Assembly (NCBI GenBank): GCA_026991005.1
Contig: JALXCH010000044.1
Span: forward strand, 1-8,887
DNA length: 8,887 nucleotides
From: Calditrichia bacterium
GTDB lineage: Bacteria; Calditrichota; Calditrichia; RBG-13-44-9
Direction of reading: 5' to 3'
A program made the position numbers and the translations under genes. Positions 1 through 6,920 of this stretch are shown here, piece after piece; the stretch's first letter is position 1; the number at the start of each line of letters is the position of its first letter. The notes below the pieces were generated by a model. The model was not told the DNA's origin, did not search any database, and saw nothing but the letters and a program-made list of their open reading frames with translations.

Positions 1-616
1 TCTTGAATAATCCGGCTACCACCTCCATACTGGCGCCTTTCTGGAACTGCACATACGCTTTACAATAGCTTTCGAACGCCTGAATGGAGTTGGTTAACGG
101 ACGTTCCAGTTTAGCTTCCTCTTCCGGAGAAATGGTTAGCGCCATGGTATTAAGCATTTGTTTCAAGGCACGCACGTGCATATCGAAGATAGCCGACAGT
201 CGATCGGTGTATGTGTCGTTAAAAATATCGTTACCCGTATAAGTGCTAATGAGCCGGAAATGGATTTTTAAGCGATCGCCGGTTACTTTGTAGGCACCGG
301 TAATTATGACGTCTGCACCGGTTTCCTTCCCGATGGCAAATGCTTTCTTCACCGAAATTTCAGCCGTGTGGGTGACCTGGAGCTTCTTCAAAATGCGGGT
401 GAGTGTTTCTTTTTCGAACGCCTGTAATGGCGATAAATCCGATACCTTATTATACAAAATTTCCTCAATTCCCCGCGAGACCCAATCGTACGCAGAAGAG
501 CCCTCGTTATCGAACGGTAAAATAGCTACCAGACGCTGTTCCTGAGCAAATAGCGATGCGGTAAGAATTAAAAGTAACAAAAAGGAAATTTCTACAAATT
601 TGCGCGAATTGGTCAT
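1..616 (-). CDS. Secreted CsgG/FlgO/TolB-N-like domain protein with TPR region, 3' end outside window
   Basis: Translating the minus strand from the ATG at 614-616 gives 205 uninterrupted codons running off the left edge, so the C-terminus is missing. Residues 1-24 form a signal peptide (basic start, LLLLILTA core) with likely cleavage at LFA|QE, so the protein is exported. Residues 28-165 resemble the alpha/beta domain shared by CsgG, FlgO, LpoB-like and TolB-N-like proteins: an N-terminal VAILPFDN strand, a helix with ILYNKVSD, then GADVIITGAYKVTGDRLKI and a strand ending before TG. From about residue 175 (SIQAFESYCKAYVQFQKG) it looks like the first helix pair of a TPR array. Proteins of this layout are often periplasmic or envelope components, but no specific role can be read here. 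The site before the start codon is only weakly Shine-Dalgarno-like (TAGAAAA). The gene is divergent from the symporter. Certain as a gene; domain family is by pattern recognition. Confidence 0.82.
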   Translation of the reverse strand, partial: MTNSRKFVEISFLLLLILTASLFAQEQRLVAILPFDNEGSSAYDWVSRGIEEILYNKVSDLSPLQAFEKETLTRILKKLQVTHTAEISVKKAFAIGKETGADVIITGAYKVTGDRLKIHFRLISTYTGNDIFNDTYTDRLSAIFDMHVRALKQMLNTMALTISPEEEAKLERPLTNSIQAFESYCKAYVQFQKGASMEVVAGLFK

Positions 617-732
617 TTTTCTAAACCATTCTATTTGGTTTATAACTTTTTTACTAAAATCGTATTTTTCCAAAAAAACTTAAACCCTTTTTCTGAATTT
701 CGGCCTACCATTATAGAAATCACAAATCTTAA

Positions 733-759
733 ATTATAGCTGTAAAACACAAATTTCAA
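733..759 (-). promoter_or_regulatory. Candidate promoter for the leftward secreted protein
   Basis: On the minus strand a perfect TATAAT lies at 738-733, with TTGAAA at 759-754 giving a short 15-bp spacer. A second TATAAT occurs at 715-710 without a good -35. Both lie about 100 bp upstream of the ATG at 616. AT-rich DNA produces such matches by chance, so this is only a candidate. Confidence 0.3.
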
Positions 760-831
760 AACAAAATTTTTTACTTACCAATCATTGAATACGTTTTATC
801 GATACGCAATATTCCCCACTTTATGGCCTTT

Positions 832-861
832 TTGTCGGCCAAATTTAGAGTGATTTAATAT
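832..861 (+). promoter_or_regulatory. Candidate promoter for the symporter gene
   Basis: TTGTCG (832-837) and TAATAT (856-861) are separated by 18 bp; each matches the sigma70 consensus at 4 of 6 positions. It would leave a leader of roughly 170 nt before the ATG at 1042. Weak evidence in AT-rich DNA. Confidence 0.22.
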
Positions 862-1041
862 TATAAAAATTTTCCCATATTTCAAAAATTTTTTTAGAAC
901 CGGTTCAACAAGGCATTACCAAGCGAGGCACGTCTTTTTGAAATTCCTTCTTCTAAAACTTGTAAAACAAACCTTTGTCCGGAAAAAGATCGGTATTATT
1001 TTCCTTTCTCTTTCTTTAAGGAAACAGAACGGGGAGCTCCC

Positions 1042-2526
1042 ATGAAAGCACAGCAAATCTACTGGATTGCTTTTCTCCTTTACAGCGCACTGGTAATCTG
1101 GATGGGATATTTCATTTATTTTCGAGATCGCAAGAAAGGGCTGGCGCAGGAAAATCGCGCTTACTGGTCGGCGAATCAGAATCTTTCCGGCTGGGCGCTG
1201 GGACTTTCCATTTCAGCCAGTATGATGTCCATTAGCTGGTCTTGCGTGTACGGAGTGCAACTGTTTTACTGGTACGGTCCCGGAGGCGCCTGGTTACTGA
1301 TTATTCCGTGGTTGCTTACCATGGCAGGTTTCTTTTTCCTCACTCCCCTGTTTCGGAGAACCAGGGTCTTTTCTCAACCGGAATTGCTGGAGAAGCGTTT
1401 CGGCGTAATTACCCGGCGGCTGTTAGCTCCAACCCTCATTTTTGTCTTCATCACCTGGGCGGGTGCGGAAATTTACGCTGCGGGTACTACACTTGCTCCT
1501 CTGTTAGGCATTTCCGTCCCTCTAACCATTTTACTCATCGCACTGATTGTAGCTTTGTATTCTTACACCGGCGGTTTCGAAGCTGTTGTTTCGACCGATA
1601 AAATCCAGTTTGTGCTGGTGGCTTTTTTCATTACGACCATGGCAATAATCGGGCTGCGCGCCGTGAGCCTCTCTTCCGGGGGAAACATTGCGCTGCTGAA
1701 CATCCCGAAACCTCCCAAATCGGTTCATCCCTCCCTGTGGCTCTCGCCGGGGATTGCTATTATTCTGCTAACGTTTTTTGCCTACCTCCCGGGTTGGCTG
1801 GTAGAAACAGATGTTTGGATTCGCATCCAGGCGGGGCGCAATACCCGGGAAGCACGGAAAGGAATCGCCCTGGCATTCTTTAACTCCCTGATTTTTGTGG
1901 GAATATTCCCCTTCCTTATCGGCATGGCTGCTTTGCATCTCTTCCCTCCCGTGGATGGTGTAATTCCGGCACAAATTCAGGACGGTGCTCTCATTTTCGC
2001 GCGTTTGATGCAGCAATATTCTCCCCTGTGGCTCAACACCCTGCTGGGAGTAGGTCTGGTGGCAGCAGCCATGTCCACCGTGGATACCTGCGGAAACGTG
2101 GTGGCTCTCTCCCTCTCCTACGATTTAATTGAACCCGTTTTACAGAAGCACCGCTGGACGCCGCAACGTTTAAATCGGGTGGCTCGCTGGAACTCGGTGC
2201 TGGCTATCTTCCTGGCGTTTGTGTACGCCCTGTTTACCAATTCCCTCTGGGATATTTTCTACCTTTCCTCCGGCATCCTTACCACCACGGTCTTTCTACC
2301 TGTGGTAGCTTCCTTCCACCCCGCTACCACCACCCGTCAGGTCAATTGGGCTATTATTGCGGGCTTTGCAGGAACCATTGTTCTATATTTTCTGGAAAAA
2401 TACAATGTGGTTACTCCCCTGGAACCGGACTGGATGGCACAAACCGGACTGGGATACATCATTGGCGGATTTCTGTTAAGCGTATTGGGTTTTGTGGGGG
2501 GAAGGATGCGAATATCTGCCCGCTAA
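1042..2526 (+). CDS. Sodium:solute symporter (SSS family)
   Basis: A 494-residue inner-membrane protein with about 13 hydrophobic segments, as expected for the SSS family (TC 2.A.21, LeuT-like fold). Family signatures visible: YSYTGGFEAVVSTDKIQ at 173-189 (the GG-x-AV-x-TD-x-Q motif), WIRIQAGRNTREARKG at 259-274 (the loop that usually reads QR...K..RrG), and AAAMSTVDTCGN at 341-352, which aligns with the segment supplying Na2-site hydroxyls (S345 and T346 are the likely ligands). It is expected to couple sodium entry to uptake of an organic solute; the substrate (sugar, amino acid, carboxylate, nucleoside) cannot be assigned from these motifs. A good ribosome binding site, GGGGAG at 1031-1036, sits 5 nt before the ATG. 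The gene stands alone on its strand; its stop codon (TAA, 2524-2526) overlaps the stop of the convergent TPR gene. Length is normal for the family and no defect is seen. Confidence 0.93.
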   Translation: MKAQQIYWIAFLLYSALVIWMGYFIYFRDRKKGLAQENRAYWSANQNLSGWALGLSISASMMSISWSCVYGVQLFYWYGPGGAWLLIIPWLLTMAGFFFLTPLFRRTRVFSQPELLEKRFGVITRRLLAPTLIFVFITWAGAEIYAAGTTLAPLLGISVPLTILLIALIVALYSYTGGFEAVVSTDKIQFVLVAFFITTMAIIGLRAVSLSSGGNIALLNIPKPPKSVHPSLWLSPGIAIILLTFFAYLPGWLVETDVWIRIQAGRNTREARKGIALAFFNSLIFVGIFPFLIGMAALHLFPPVDGVIPAQIQDGALIFARLMQQYSPLWLNTLLGVGLVAAAMSTVDTCGNVVALSLSYDLIEPVLQKHRWTPQRLNRVARWNSVLAIFLAFVYALFTNSLWDIFYLSSGILTTTVFLPVVASFHPATTTRQVNWAIIAGFAGTIVLYFLEKYNVVTPLEPDWMAQTGLGYIIGGFLLSVLGFVGGRMRISAR

Positions 2527-4064
2527 AGAGGTAGTTTGCGGTAAAGCTGAAGCAGATCTTCCCGGGAGGCCAGCTTCCAGCTCCCAACTTGCTGACTCCA
2601 GGAGTAAGGTAAAACCAACCGGATGGCCCACCCTTGTCGCTGCTTGACGATTTCTTTTTTCTTTCTTCCTCCCGCTTCCAAAAGCTCGAATAACACCTCC
2701 CGTTCCTGTACCGTCCAGCACACGGGGGCATAATTATTCCGGGGTTTTATCCGGTACATTGCTTCAGGAATCTCCTCAACTTCCCGGCTCTGCAAATAAA
2801 AATGCACCCAGAACATCCAGAACTGATAAAGAGAACGAAAATACTCACTATTCCACTTTTTGCGAATTTTCCGCTTCAGCTTAACATCGTAGCGGATCTT
2901 TTCATAAAAAAGCTCAAAAGGGAAAACCTCCTGCTGGGAAAGGAGCAAATGCACAAAAAATTGGTGAAACGGTTGGACCTCCTTCCCGGGCTTTAAAAAA
3001 GGTAACTTGTGGTATTCCACTTGCTGGATTTGTGCTTCAAACACTTCGGTCGTCAGGGTTAAGGAGCGCAGGGCATCTACCTCCTGGCGGAATTTCCGCA
3101 GTAAACCGAACAACTGTTTCTGTTCGGGATGCAACTCCAGTGCTGCTTTCAAAATCTCCAGCCAGCCGTCGAGGTAATCCCGCTCACGATAGAGGGTGTA
3201 CAAACTGTTGCGGATGATGGGATCGGCAGGATCTTTTAGAAACAACGGCACCAGGAGTTCTTCCGCTTTTTCCGTATCTCCTATTTTTTTGTAGAGGAAG
3301 GCCAGTTTTCGCTTCAGGAAATCGTTCTCCGGGGCATATTGTAACGCCTTCTGGTAGGCGTTAATTGCTTCCGGAAGTTTCCCGGCTTTTTGCAACTCCT
3401 CGGCTTTTAACTCCCACAGATTTGCCCGGGACTGTTCCTCTTCCGGAGGACCTTCTTCAGCCATTTGCCGGGAGATTTCCTCGGGTGTTTTTCCGCTAAG
3501 TTGCGCCCGAAGCTGTAAAATATGTTTCCGGGTAAAATCCGTTCCCGAGCCCAATTTTTCGGCTTTTTCCAGCAGTTCCAGTGCTTTAGGGAAATTTCCT
3601 TGATGCTGATACACCCGCGCCATCTGCACCAACAAAAAGGGATCGTCCGGTGCCTGCCGCAGCGCCCGCTGGAGCAATTCCCAGGCCTCCTTCCATTTAT
3701 CCTCCCTGATGCGCAACAATGCCAGCATCTTTAAGCTGGAAAGATGCCCGGGATTGAGCTCCAGAACCTTCTCGAAATATTCTTTTGCCTTACCGGTTCG
3801 ATTCTGGCGGTAAGCAATAAGTCCCATTAAATACAGGGCAAAGGGATGGCGAGGCTGCTTATTCAACACCTTCTGTAACAGGCGAATGGCATCCGGATAG
3901 CGCTTTTGATGATAGTACACATCGGCCAGGCTCACCATGGCGGCGGGTTGGTCTGGATGTTCCGCCAGTACTTCCCGGAGCACCTCCGCTGCTTCCGGAT
4001 ACGCTCCCTGCTCTTTGTAGCGCCGGGCTAACCGCAGCTTCTCCTGAAACCTTGAGCGTGCCAT
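2523..4064 (-). CDS. TPR-repeat protein with uncharacterised C-terminal domain
   Basis: A 513-residue protein without signal peptide or membrane segment, so probably cytoplasmic. TPR-like helix pairs can be followed at about 7-37, 41-71, 75-105, 109-139 and 143-173, then, after a charged linker (about 190-215, rich in Glu), at 216-246, 250-280 and 284-314. The repeats show the usual W/L-G-Y-A-F-A-P spacing, for example YFEKVLELNPGH and AYQKALQYAPEN. Residues about 325-513 do not look like TPR: this part is basic and aromatic (KLKRKIRKKW; YQFWMFWVHFY; VCWTVQERE) and I do not recognise it. TPRs usually scaffold protein complexes; the partner is unknown. It starts 6 nt after the stop of the 57-aa coiled-coil gene, so the two are probably one operon and translationally coupled. 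The stop (TAG, bases 2525-2523) overlaps the symporter stop. Product family certain, function unknown. Confidence 0.88.
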   Translation of the reverse strand: MARSRFQEKLRLARRYKEQGAYPEAAEVLREVLAEHPDQPAAMVSLADVYYHQKRYPDAIRLLQKVLNKQPRHPFALYLMGLIAYRQNRTGKAKEYFEKVLELNPGHLSSLKMLALLRIREDKWKEAWELLQRALRQAPDDPFLLVQMARVYQHQGNFPKALELLEKAEKLGSGTDFTRKHILQLRAQLSGKTPEEISRQMAEEGPPEEEQSRANLWELKAEELQKAGKLPEAINAYQKALQYAPENDFLKRKLAFLYKKIGDTEKAEELLVPLFLKDPADPIIRNSLYTLYRERDYLDGWLEILKAALELHPEQKQLFGLLRKFRQEVDALRSLTLTTEVFEAQIQQVEYHKLPFLKPGKEVQPFHQFFVHLLLSQQEVFPFELFYEKIRYDVKLKRKIRKKWNSEYFRSLYQFWMFWVHFYLQSREVEEIPEAMYRIKPRNNYAPVCWTVQEREVLFELLEAGGRKKKEIVKQRQGWAIRLVLPYSWSQQVGSWKLASREDLLQLYRKLPL

Positions 4065-4070
4065 GCCTAA

Positions 4071-4244
4071 TTACAATTCTTTCAGCAAATTTTCTATGTT
4101 GTGAATGGCATCCAGAAGTTCGGCATCAATCATCTTCAGCAACCGTTCCCGCTCCACGTGGGATTCTTCCCGTTTCAAACGGTCAATCTCTTTCTGAATG
4201 GCCATCAACTTCCGGTGCAATTCCTGTACATCCGATTTTTCCAT
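4071..4244 (-). CDS. Small coiled-coil protein, 57 aa
   Basis: The minus strand encodes 57 residues from an ATG at 4242-4244 (MEKSDVQELHRK...) to TAA at 4071-4073. Nearly the whole chain is a charged amphipathic helix with heptad-like Leu/Ile/Met spacing (LHRKLMAIQKEIDRLKRE; LLDAIHNIENLLKEL), predicting a short coiled coil, possibly a dimer or a helix that packs on a partner. The 6-nt gap to the TPR gene suggests the two are co-transcribed and coupled and may bind each other. An in-frame TGA 7 codons upstream, with no other start between, fixes the start; the site before it (GATAGAG) is a modest Shine-Dalgarno. No family recognised. Support comes from good codon structure, length and operon position; a chance reading frame is possible but less likely. 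Confidence 0.68.
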   Translation of the reverse strand: MEKSDVQELHRKLMAIQKEIDRLKREESHVERERLLKMIDAELLDAIHNIENLLKEL

Positions 4245-4292
4245 CTCTATCGCCTGTTGTTTTGTTCATCATTATTCACCGATAACTCACAA

Positions 4293-4320
4293 ATTATTAA
4301 AAAATTCAAAACTCACACAA
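4293..4320 (-). promoter_or_regulatory. Candidate promoter for the coiled-coil/TPR operon
   Basis: Reading the minus strand, TTGTGT (4320-4315) and AATAAT (4298-4293) are separated by 16 bp, about 50 bp upstream of the small gene's ATG at 4244. The position suits a promoter for the two-gene unit, but the surrounding DNA is AT-rich and the boxes are imperfect. Confidence 0.28.
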
Positions 4321-4442
4321 TCTGTTCCAGGTTGAAATAATGTTCATCATTCCTGAATCCTTCAAACCACTTTTCTTCCTCTCCTTCCTCTTTTTACTTT
4401 TATTCCAGGAATTCATAAAAATTAAAAAGCCTAAAGATTTTA

Positions 4443-4459
4443 GAGGCTGTGTAAAAATG
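4443..4459 (+). repeat. Left terminal inverted repeat of the MITE-like element
   Basis: GAGGCTGTGTAAAAATG, inverted relative to 4859-4875 with one T/C difference at the eighth base. It is preceded directly by TTTTA (4438-4442), the left copy of the presumed target duplication. Confidence 0.8.
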
Positions 4460-4736
4460 AAAATTAGAAAAATATTTAATCAATAACATGTATATTGCAA
4501 TTTACCATATTTATGCAAAACTGTAGCAGAAAAGAACGTAGAATTATTTTTATTTCTTACCTGAATTTTGTGTTTTTCTACGGACTCTATGACCACATCA
4601 TTAAGTCAACAACACAGGAATATTTTTGTATCTTTGCATTTTCATAAACCCTAAAATTCAAGGAAATCATTAAATAATATCAATTTGCACTGTTTTTTAT
4701 TATAGCCACGGATTATTTAATCTTTCTCTCAAAATC

Positions 4737-4811
4737 AGGCTTTAGCCTAAAATTGGGCTAAAGCCCAATTTGAAGTTTGGGCCTTAAGTTCCCCGAGCTG
4801 GAAGCTCGGGG
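4737..4811. repeat. REP-like cluster of competing hairpins inside the MITE-like element
   Basis: Several inverted repeats are packed into about 75 bp. GGCTTTAGCC (4738-4747) pairs perfectly with GGCTAAAGCC (4756-4765) over an 8-nt loop. AATTGGGCT (4751-4759) pairs with AGCCCAATT (4762-4770). GCCCAA (4763-4768) can pair with TTGGGC (4777-4782). Finally CCCCGAGCT (4791-4799) pairs with AGCTCGGGG (4803-4811) over GGA. The first three share bases and so are alternatives. GC-rich hairpins of the style 'CCCCGAGCT...AGCTCGGGG' next to 'GGGCT..AGCCC' recall REP/BIME-type intergenic repeats that I know from FCB-group genomes; whether this is one needs a genome-wide copy count. Transcribed, it could also act as a structured RNA or weak terminator, with T-rich sequence (ATATTTTACTTT) following on the plus strand. 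Confidence 0.72.
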
Positions 4812-4858
4812 CTATATTTTACTTTGAATGACAATGAATAAATATTCCATTGACACTG

Positions 4859-4875
4859 CATTTTTACGCAGCCTC
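4859..4875 (-). repeat. Right terminal inverted repeat of the MITE-like element
   Basis: Its reverse complement, GAGGCTGCGTAAAAATG, matches the left end at 16 of 17 bases. TTTTA (4876-4880) follows directly, matching the pentamer before the left end. Confidence 0.8.
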
Positions 4876-4880
4876 TTTTA

Positions 4881-5332
4881 GCGCCTAACCCGAACGTTCA
4901 CAGAGTTTTTATCCCATGGGCACGAATAATTCGAATGCGCACCGGGAAGTTCTCTTTTTCTGTTGATGATGTTCCTGACCCCGCTGTTTTCGTTAGGTGA
5001 ACCCCAAAATTTTGAATATTACGTTTGGCTCTCCTTTCTCGTGGATTCACAACCCTATCGGAATCCTGTTCAGGAGAAGATAGAAAAAATTTAGCAAAAT
5101 TCAAAATTATTGAAGGAAAATTGTGGGTGAAAATTGCTTTTTTTCAGTCGATTTTTTTCTTCCAAAACACGGGTCGGGGGGCGATACAATTTCTAACACG
5201 AAATAAGAACGGGAAAATGGAATATTATTTAACTTTTTTCTTATTAACCATGTTGCAACCGACGTTTGAAAAGAATTTTTCCTGAAAAACCATATTCCAC
5301 GGATATTGATTGACGAAGCCAAATTCCAATGC
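4881..5332. other. Unassigned intergenic region
   Basis: About 450 bp between the MITE-like element and the terminator of the lipid operon. The first 200 bp are of mixed composition and the rest is AT-rich with long T and A runs. Short frames exist on both strands (for example 4898-5104 minus, with only a TTG start and no ribosome site), but none has convincing protein character. I see no tRNA-like fold and no strong promoter or hairpin. Decayed coding sequence cannot be excluded for 4881-5090. Confidence 0.5.
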
Positions 5333-5367
5333 TAAAAACAAAGCCCGGCAAAAAAGATTGCCGGGCT
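5333..5367 (-). terminator. Rho-independent terminator of the fadL-like/SGNH operon
   Basis: AGCCCGGCAA (5342-5351) and TTGCCGGGCT (5358-5367) form a perfect 10-bp stem with a 6-nt loop. On the minus strand the stem is followed by TTGTTTTT (through 5341-5334), a U-tract. It starts 23 nt after the stop codon of the SGNH hydrolase gene, the expected place for the end of that transcript. Confidence 0.88.
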
Positions 5368-5390
5368 CAGGATGTTGATATGACAATTTT

Positions 5391-6887
5391 TTAACGATAG
5401 GAAAAAAGTGCTTTCACACCTTCCAGTGCCTGGGGAGCGGCTTTCTGGAAACTGCCACCCACATACTGACCGGCGTAGTCTGCCGGATTTAATTCCGGAA
5501 TGCTTAAACCGGTAGCCGTATTAACCACTTCAATAAAGGCGTTGGCGACAATGGCATAACCCGCATTATTCGGATGCACGCCGTCCAGACTAAATGCGGT
5601 GCGGGCGGGATCATTGTACACATATTTTCCGCTCAACCCCGAAACCCCTTCTTCATTGATTTTAGTGAGCAGTGCATTGGCATCCATTAGCGCGACATGG
5701 AATTGCTGAGCCAGACTGGAAATCACGCTGTTGAAATTATCCACAGCCGTTTTGATATTGGCCGTTTCTGTGGCAGTCAGGGTTAAATTGCCGGGAATGG
5801 GAATACCGGTGGGGTTCAATCCGCTGGCTTTCATTCCTGCTACAATCAGCGAAGCCTGCGCCTCGGAAATTCCATGCGCCACCAACCAGCTTGAATCCGG
5901 TACACCAATACCCTGCTGGTAGGCTGCTAACCCCGGTAGCAGCACATGAGCTACCTCTGTTTCGGCCGTAACCAGCGGGATGTACAATCCACCGCCAAAA
6001 TCAACCGGTACGAACTTCTGCCCACCGGTGGTAGAATCGGGAACAGGAGCAAAAACTACCGGTACCGGATCGGTGGTGCCGGACAGCGGGGATACGGCAA
6101 AAATGGCGTCCAGCGTGTTTACGTAAGGAATGTCCGTTACGTAAGGGATATTGGCTCCTACCAGAACCGTATTGGGCAGGCGATTCCGAATCTCATTAAG
6201 CATTTCAGTGTACTGTTCGGTAAAGGTCTGAAGGTCGGTAATGTACTCAGAACTATCGGTGCCATTGACAGCCGCTCCAAGCACATCGTTATTCCCAATC
6301 CATACAAACAGCAGAGAGGGATTTAGCAGAGTTGCCTGATGTAGCATGGTCATGTTCCCTAAGGCGGGATTTCGCAAGATCATATCGTAAAAAGGATTAT
6401 GAGGATTGCTGGAACTTTCGCTGGTTGTGGCTTCAATTAAATCCACAAGTTTTGCTCCTGGGACTGCCAGATTATCGTAAGGGCGCGAGAGGTTTACATT
6501 CGACAACAATCCCGGAACATCTGCTACGGAATAAGTATCGAAGCTGATCTCACCCGTGGTAGCGTCGAAAGATAGGGGAGTAGCCACCAGGGTGGGATCT
6601 TCAGTATTGCTGGTACCTACGCCGGGCGATTCAATCCAGGGCATCTGGAATTTATCTTGAATTCCCAGTTGTTTGGCGATGTAGTAAGGATAAGAATGCT
6701 CCTGAAAATCCCGACGCATTCCGGCGGATTGATAACCAGCTGTTAAACTATTCCCAATGGCTACAACTTTGCGCAGGACAAGTTGATTCTTCTGAATATT
6801 TAAAGAAGGTTGAGAAGGATTCGGCGCTTCGCAACCCATGAACAGGACGAAGCCAAGTAGTATCAACAAAACAACCAATTTTTTCAT
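5391..6887 (-). CDS. SGNH/GDSL-family lipoprotein hydrolase (esterase/lipase-like)
   Basis: A 498-residue predicted lipoprotein. Residues 1-18 are a hydrophobic signal peptide ending LFMG before Cys19, a slightly atypical lipobox, so the mature protein is probably lipid-anchored in the envelope. The four SGNH blocks are in order: block I GNSLTAGYQSAG at 45-56, with nucleophile Ser47; block II around LAVPGAK with Gly144; block III GNND at 198-201, with Asn200; block V DGVHPNNAGY at 435-444, with Asp435 and His438. Block I carries GNS instead of the usual GDS, a common variant. About 230 residues separate blocks III and V, so the protein is roughly twice the size of a minimal SGNH domain and has a large insertion, residues about 250-380, containing FGGGLYIPLVT and an amphipathic part. 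Such enzymes cleave ester bonds in lipids or acylated glycans; the substrate is unknown. It lies 33 nt after the FadL-like gene with its own AGGAGA site (6899-6894) 6 nt before ATG, followed by a strong terminator. Confidence 0.9.
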   Translation of the reverse strand: MKKLVVLLILLGFVLFMGCEAPNPSQPSLNIQKNQLVLRKVVAIGNSLTAGYQSAGMRRDFQEHSYPYYIAKQLGIQDKFQMPWIESPGVGTSNTEDPTLVATPLSFDATTGEISFDTYSVADVPGLLSNVNLSRPYDNLAVPGAKLVDLIEATTSESSSNPHNPFYDMILRNPALGNMTMLHQATLLNPSLLFVWIGNNDVLGAAVNGTDSSEYITDLQTFTEQYTEMLNEIRNRLPNTVLVGANIPYVTDIPYVNTLDAIFAVSPLSGTTDPVPVVFAPVPDSTTGGQKFVPVDFGGGLYIPLVTAETEVAHVLLPGLAAYQQGIGVPDSSWLVAHGISEAQASLIVAGMKASGLNPTGIPIPGNLTLTATETANIKTAVDNFNSVISSLAQQFHVALMDANALLTKINEEGVSGLSGKYVYNDPARTAFSLDGVHPNNAGYAIVANAFIEVVNTATGLSIPELNPADYAGQYVGGSFQKAAPQALEGVKALFSYR

Positions 6888-6920
6888 GATCTATCTCCTG
6901 ATTTTATTTTTTTCGATTTA

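Larger units (their letters stand above)
617..1041. other. AT-rich divergent intergenic region
   Basis: This 425-bp stretch separates the leftward secreted protein from the rightward symporter. It is strongly AT-rich with many A and T runs, and I see no credible open reading frame, tRNA or large hairpin. It should contain the promoters of both flanking genes; the two best sigma70-like matches are listed separately. A minor 5-bp stem with an 8-nt loop (TGGCC at 824-828, GGCCA at 837-841) overlaps the candidate rightward -35 box. No strong operator-like palindrome was found. Confidence 0.6.
4443..4875. mobile_element. MITE-like non-autonomous element with TIRs and TTTTA target duplication
   Basis: A 433-bp non-coding segment bounded by inverted terminal repeats. 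The left end reads GAGGCTGTGTAAAAATG (4443-4459) and the reverse complement of the right end reads GAGGCTGCGTAAAAATG (4859-4875), 16 of 17 bases identical. Similarity resumes further in: AATATTTAATCAAT (4471-4484) against AATATTTATTCATT (reverse complement of 4833-4846), 12 of 14 identical at nearly the same distance from each end. Directly outside both ends lies the same pentamer TTTTA (4438-4442 and 4876-4880), as expected of a target-site duplication. The inside is AT-rich with no transposase frame, so it would need a transposase supplied elsewhere. A hairpin cluster sits near its right end. The nearly intact ends suggest a fairly recent insertion. The parental IS family cannot be named from here; a deletion derivative of an IS is the main alternative to a true MITE. 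Confidence 0.78.

Noticed and set aside
4052..4340. Two plus-strand frames over the small coiled-coil gene.
   Set aside because: The minus-strand 57-aa frame explains this DNA better: tight operon spacing, helical heptads and a fixed start.
4263..4351. 11-bp direct repeat TGTTCATCATT at 4263-4273 and 4341-4351.
   Set aside because: Only two copies in AT-rich DNA, with no further structure between them; probably chance.
4610..4645. Bacteroidota-type promoter -7 box (TATCTTTG, fitting TAnnTTTG) inside the MITE-like element.
   Set aside because: No TTTG-like box at the proper distance upstream and no gene downstream to be driven by it.
4883..5000. Possible integron attC site: GCCTAAC at 4883-4889 and GTTAGGT at 4994-5000 fit the RYYYAAC and GTTRRRY core patterns at a plausible distance.
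   Set aside because: The inner L'' and L' arms that should pair are not complementary, no integrase or cassette array is present, and 7-bp degenerate matches arise by chance.
4898..5104. 68-residue minus-strand open frame.
   Set aside because: It has only a TTG start without a ribosome site, shows no recognisable protein pattern, and lies in otherwise non-coding sequence.
5025..5322. Short frames on both strands (86 and 71 residues) in the AT-rich part left of the operon terminator.
   Set aside because: They overlap each other, are dominated by codons from A/T runs (Phe, Lys, Asn), and lack ribosome sites.
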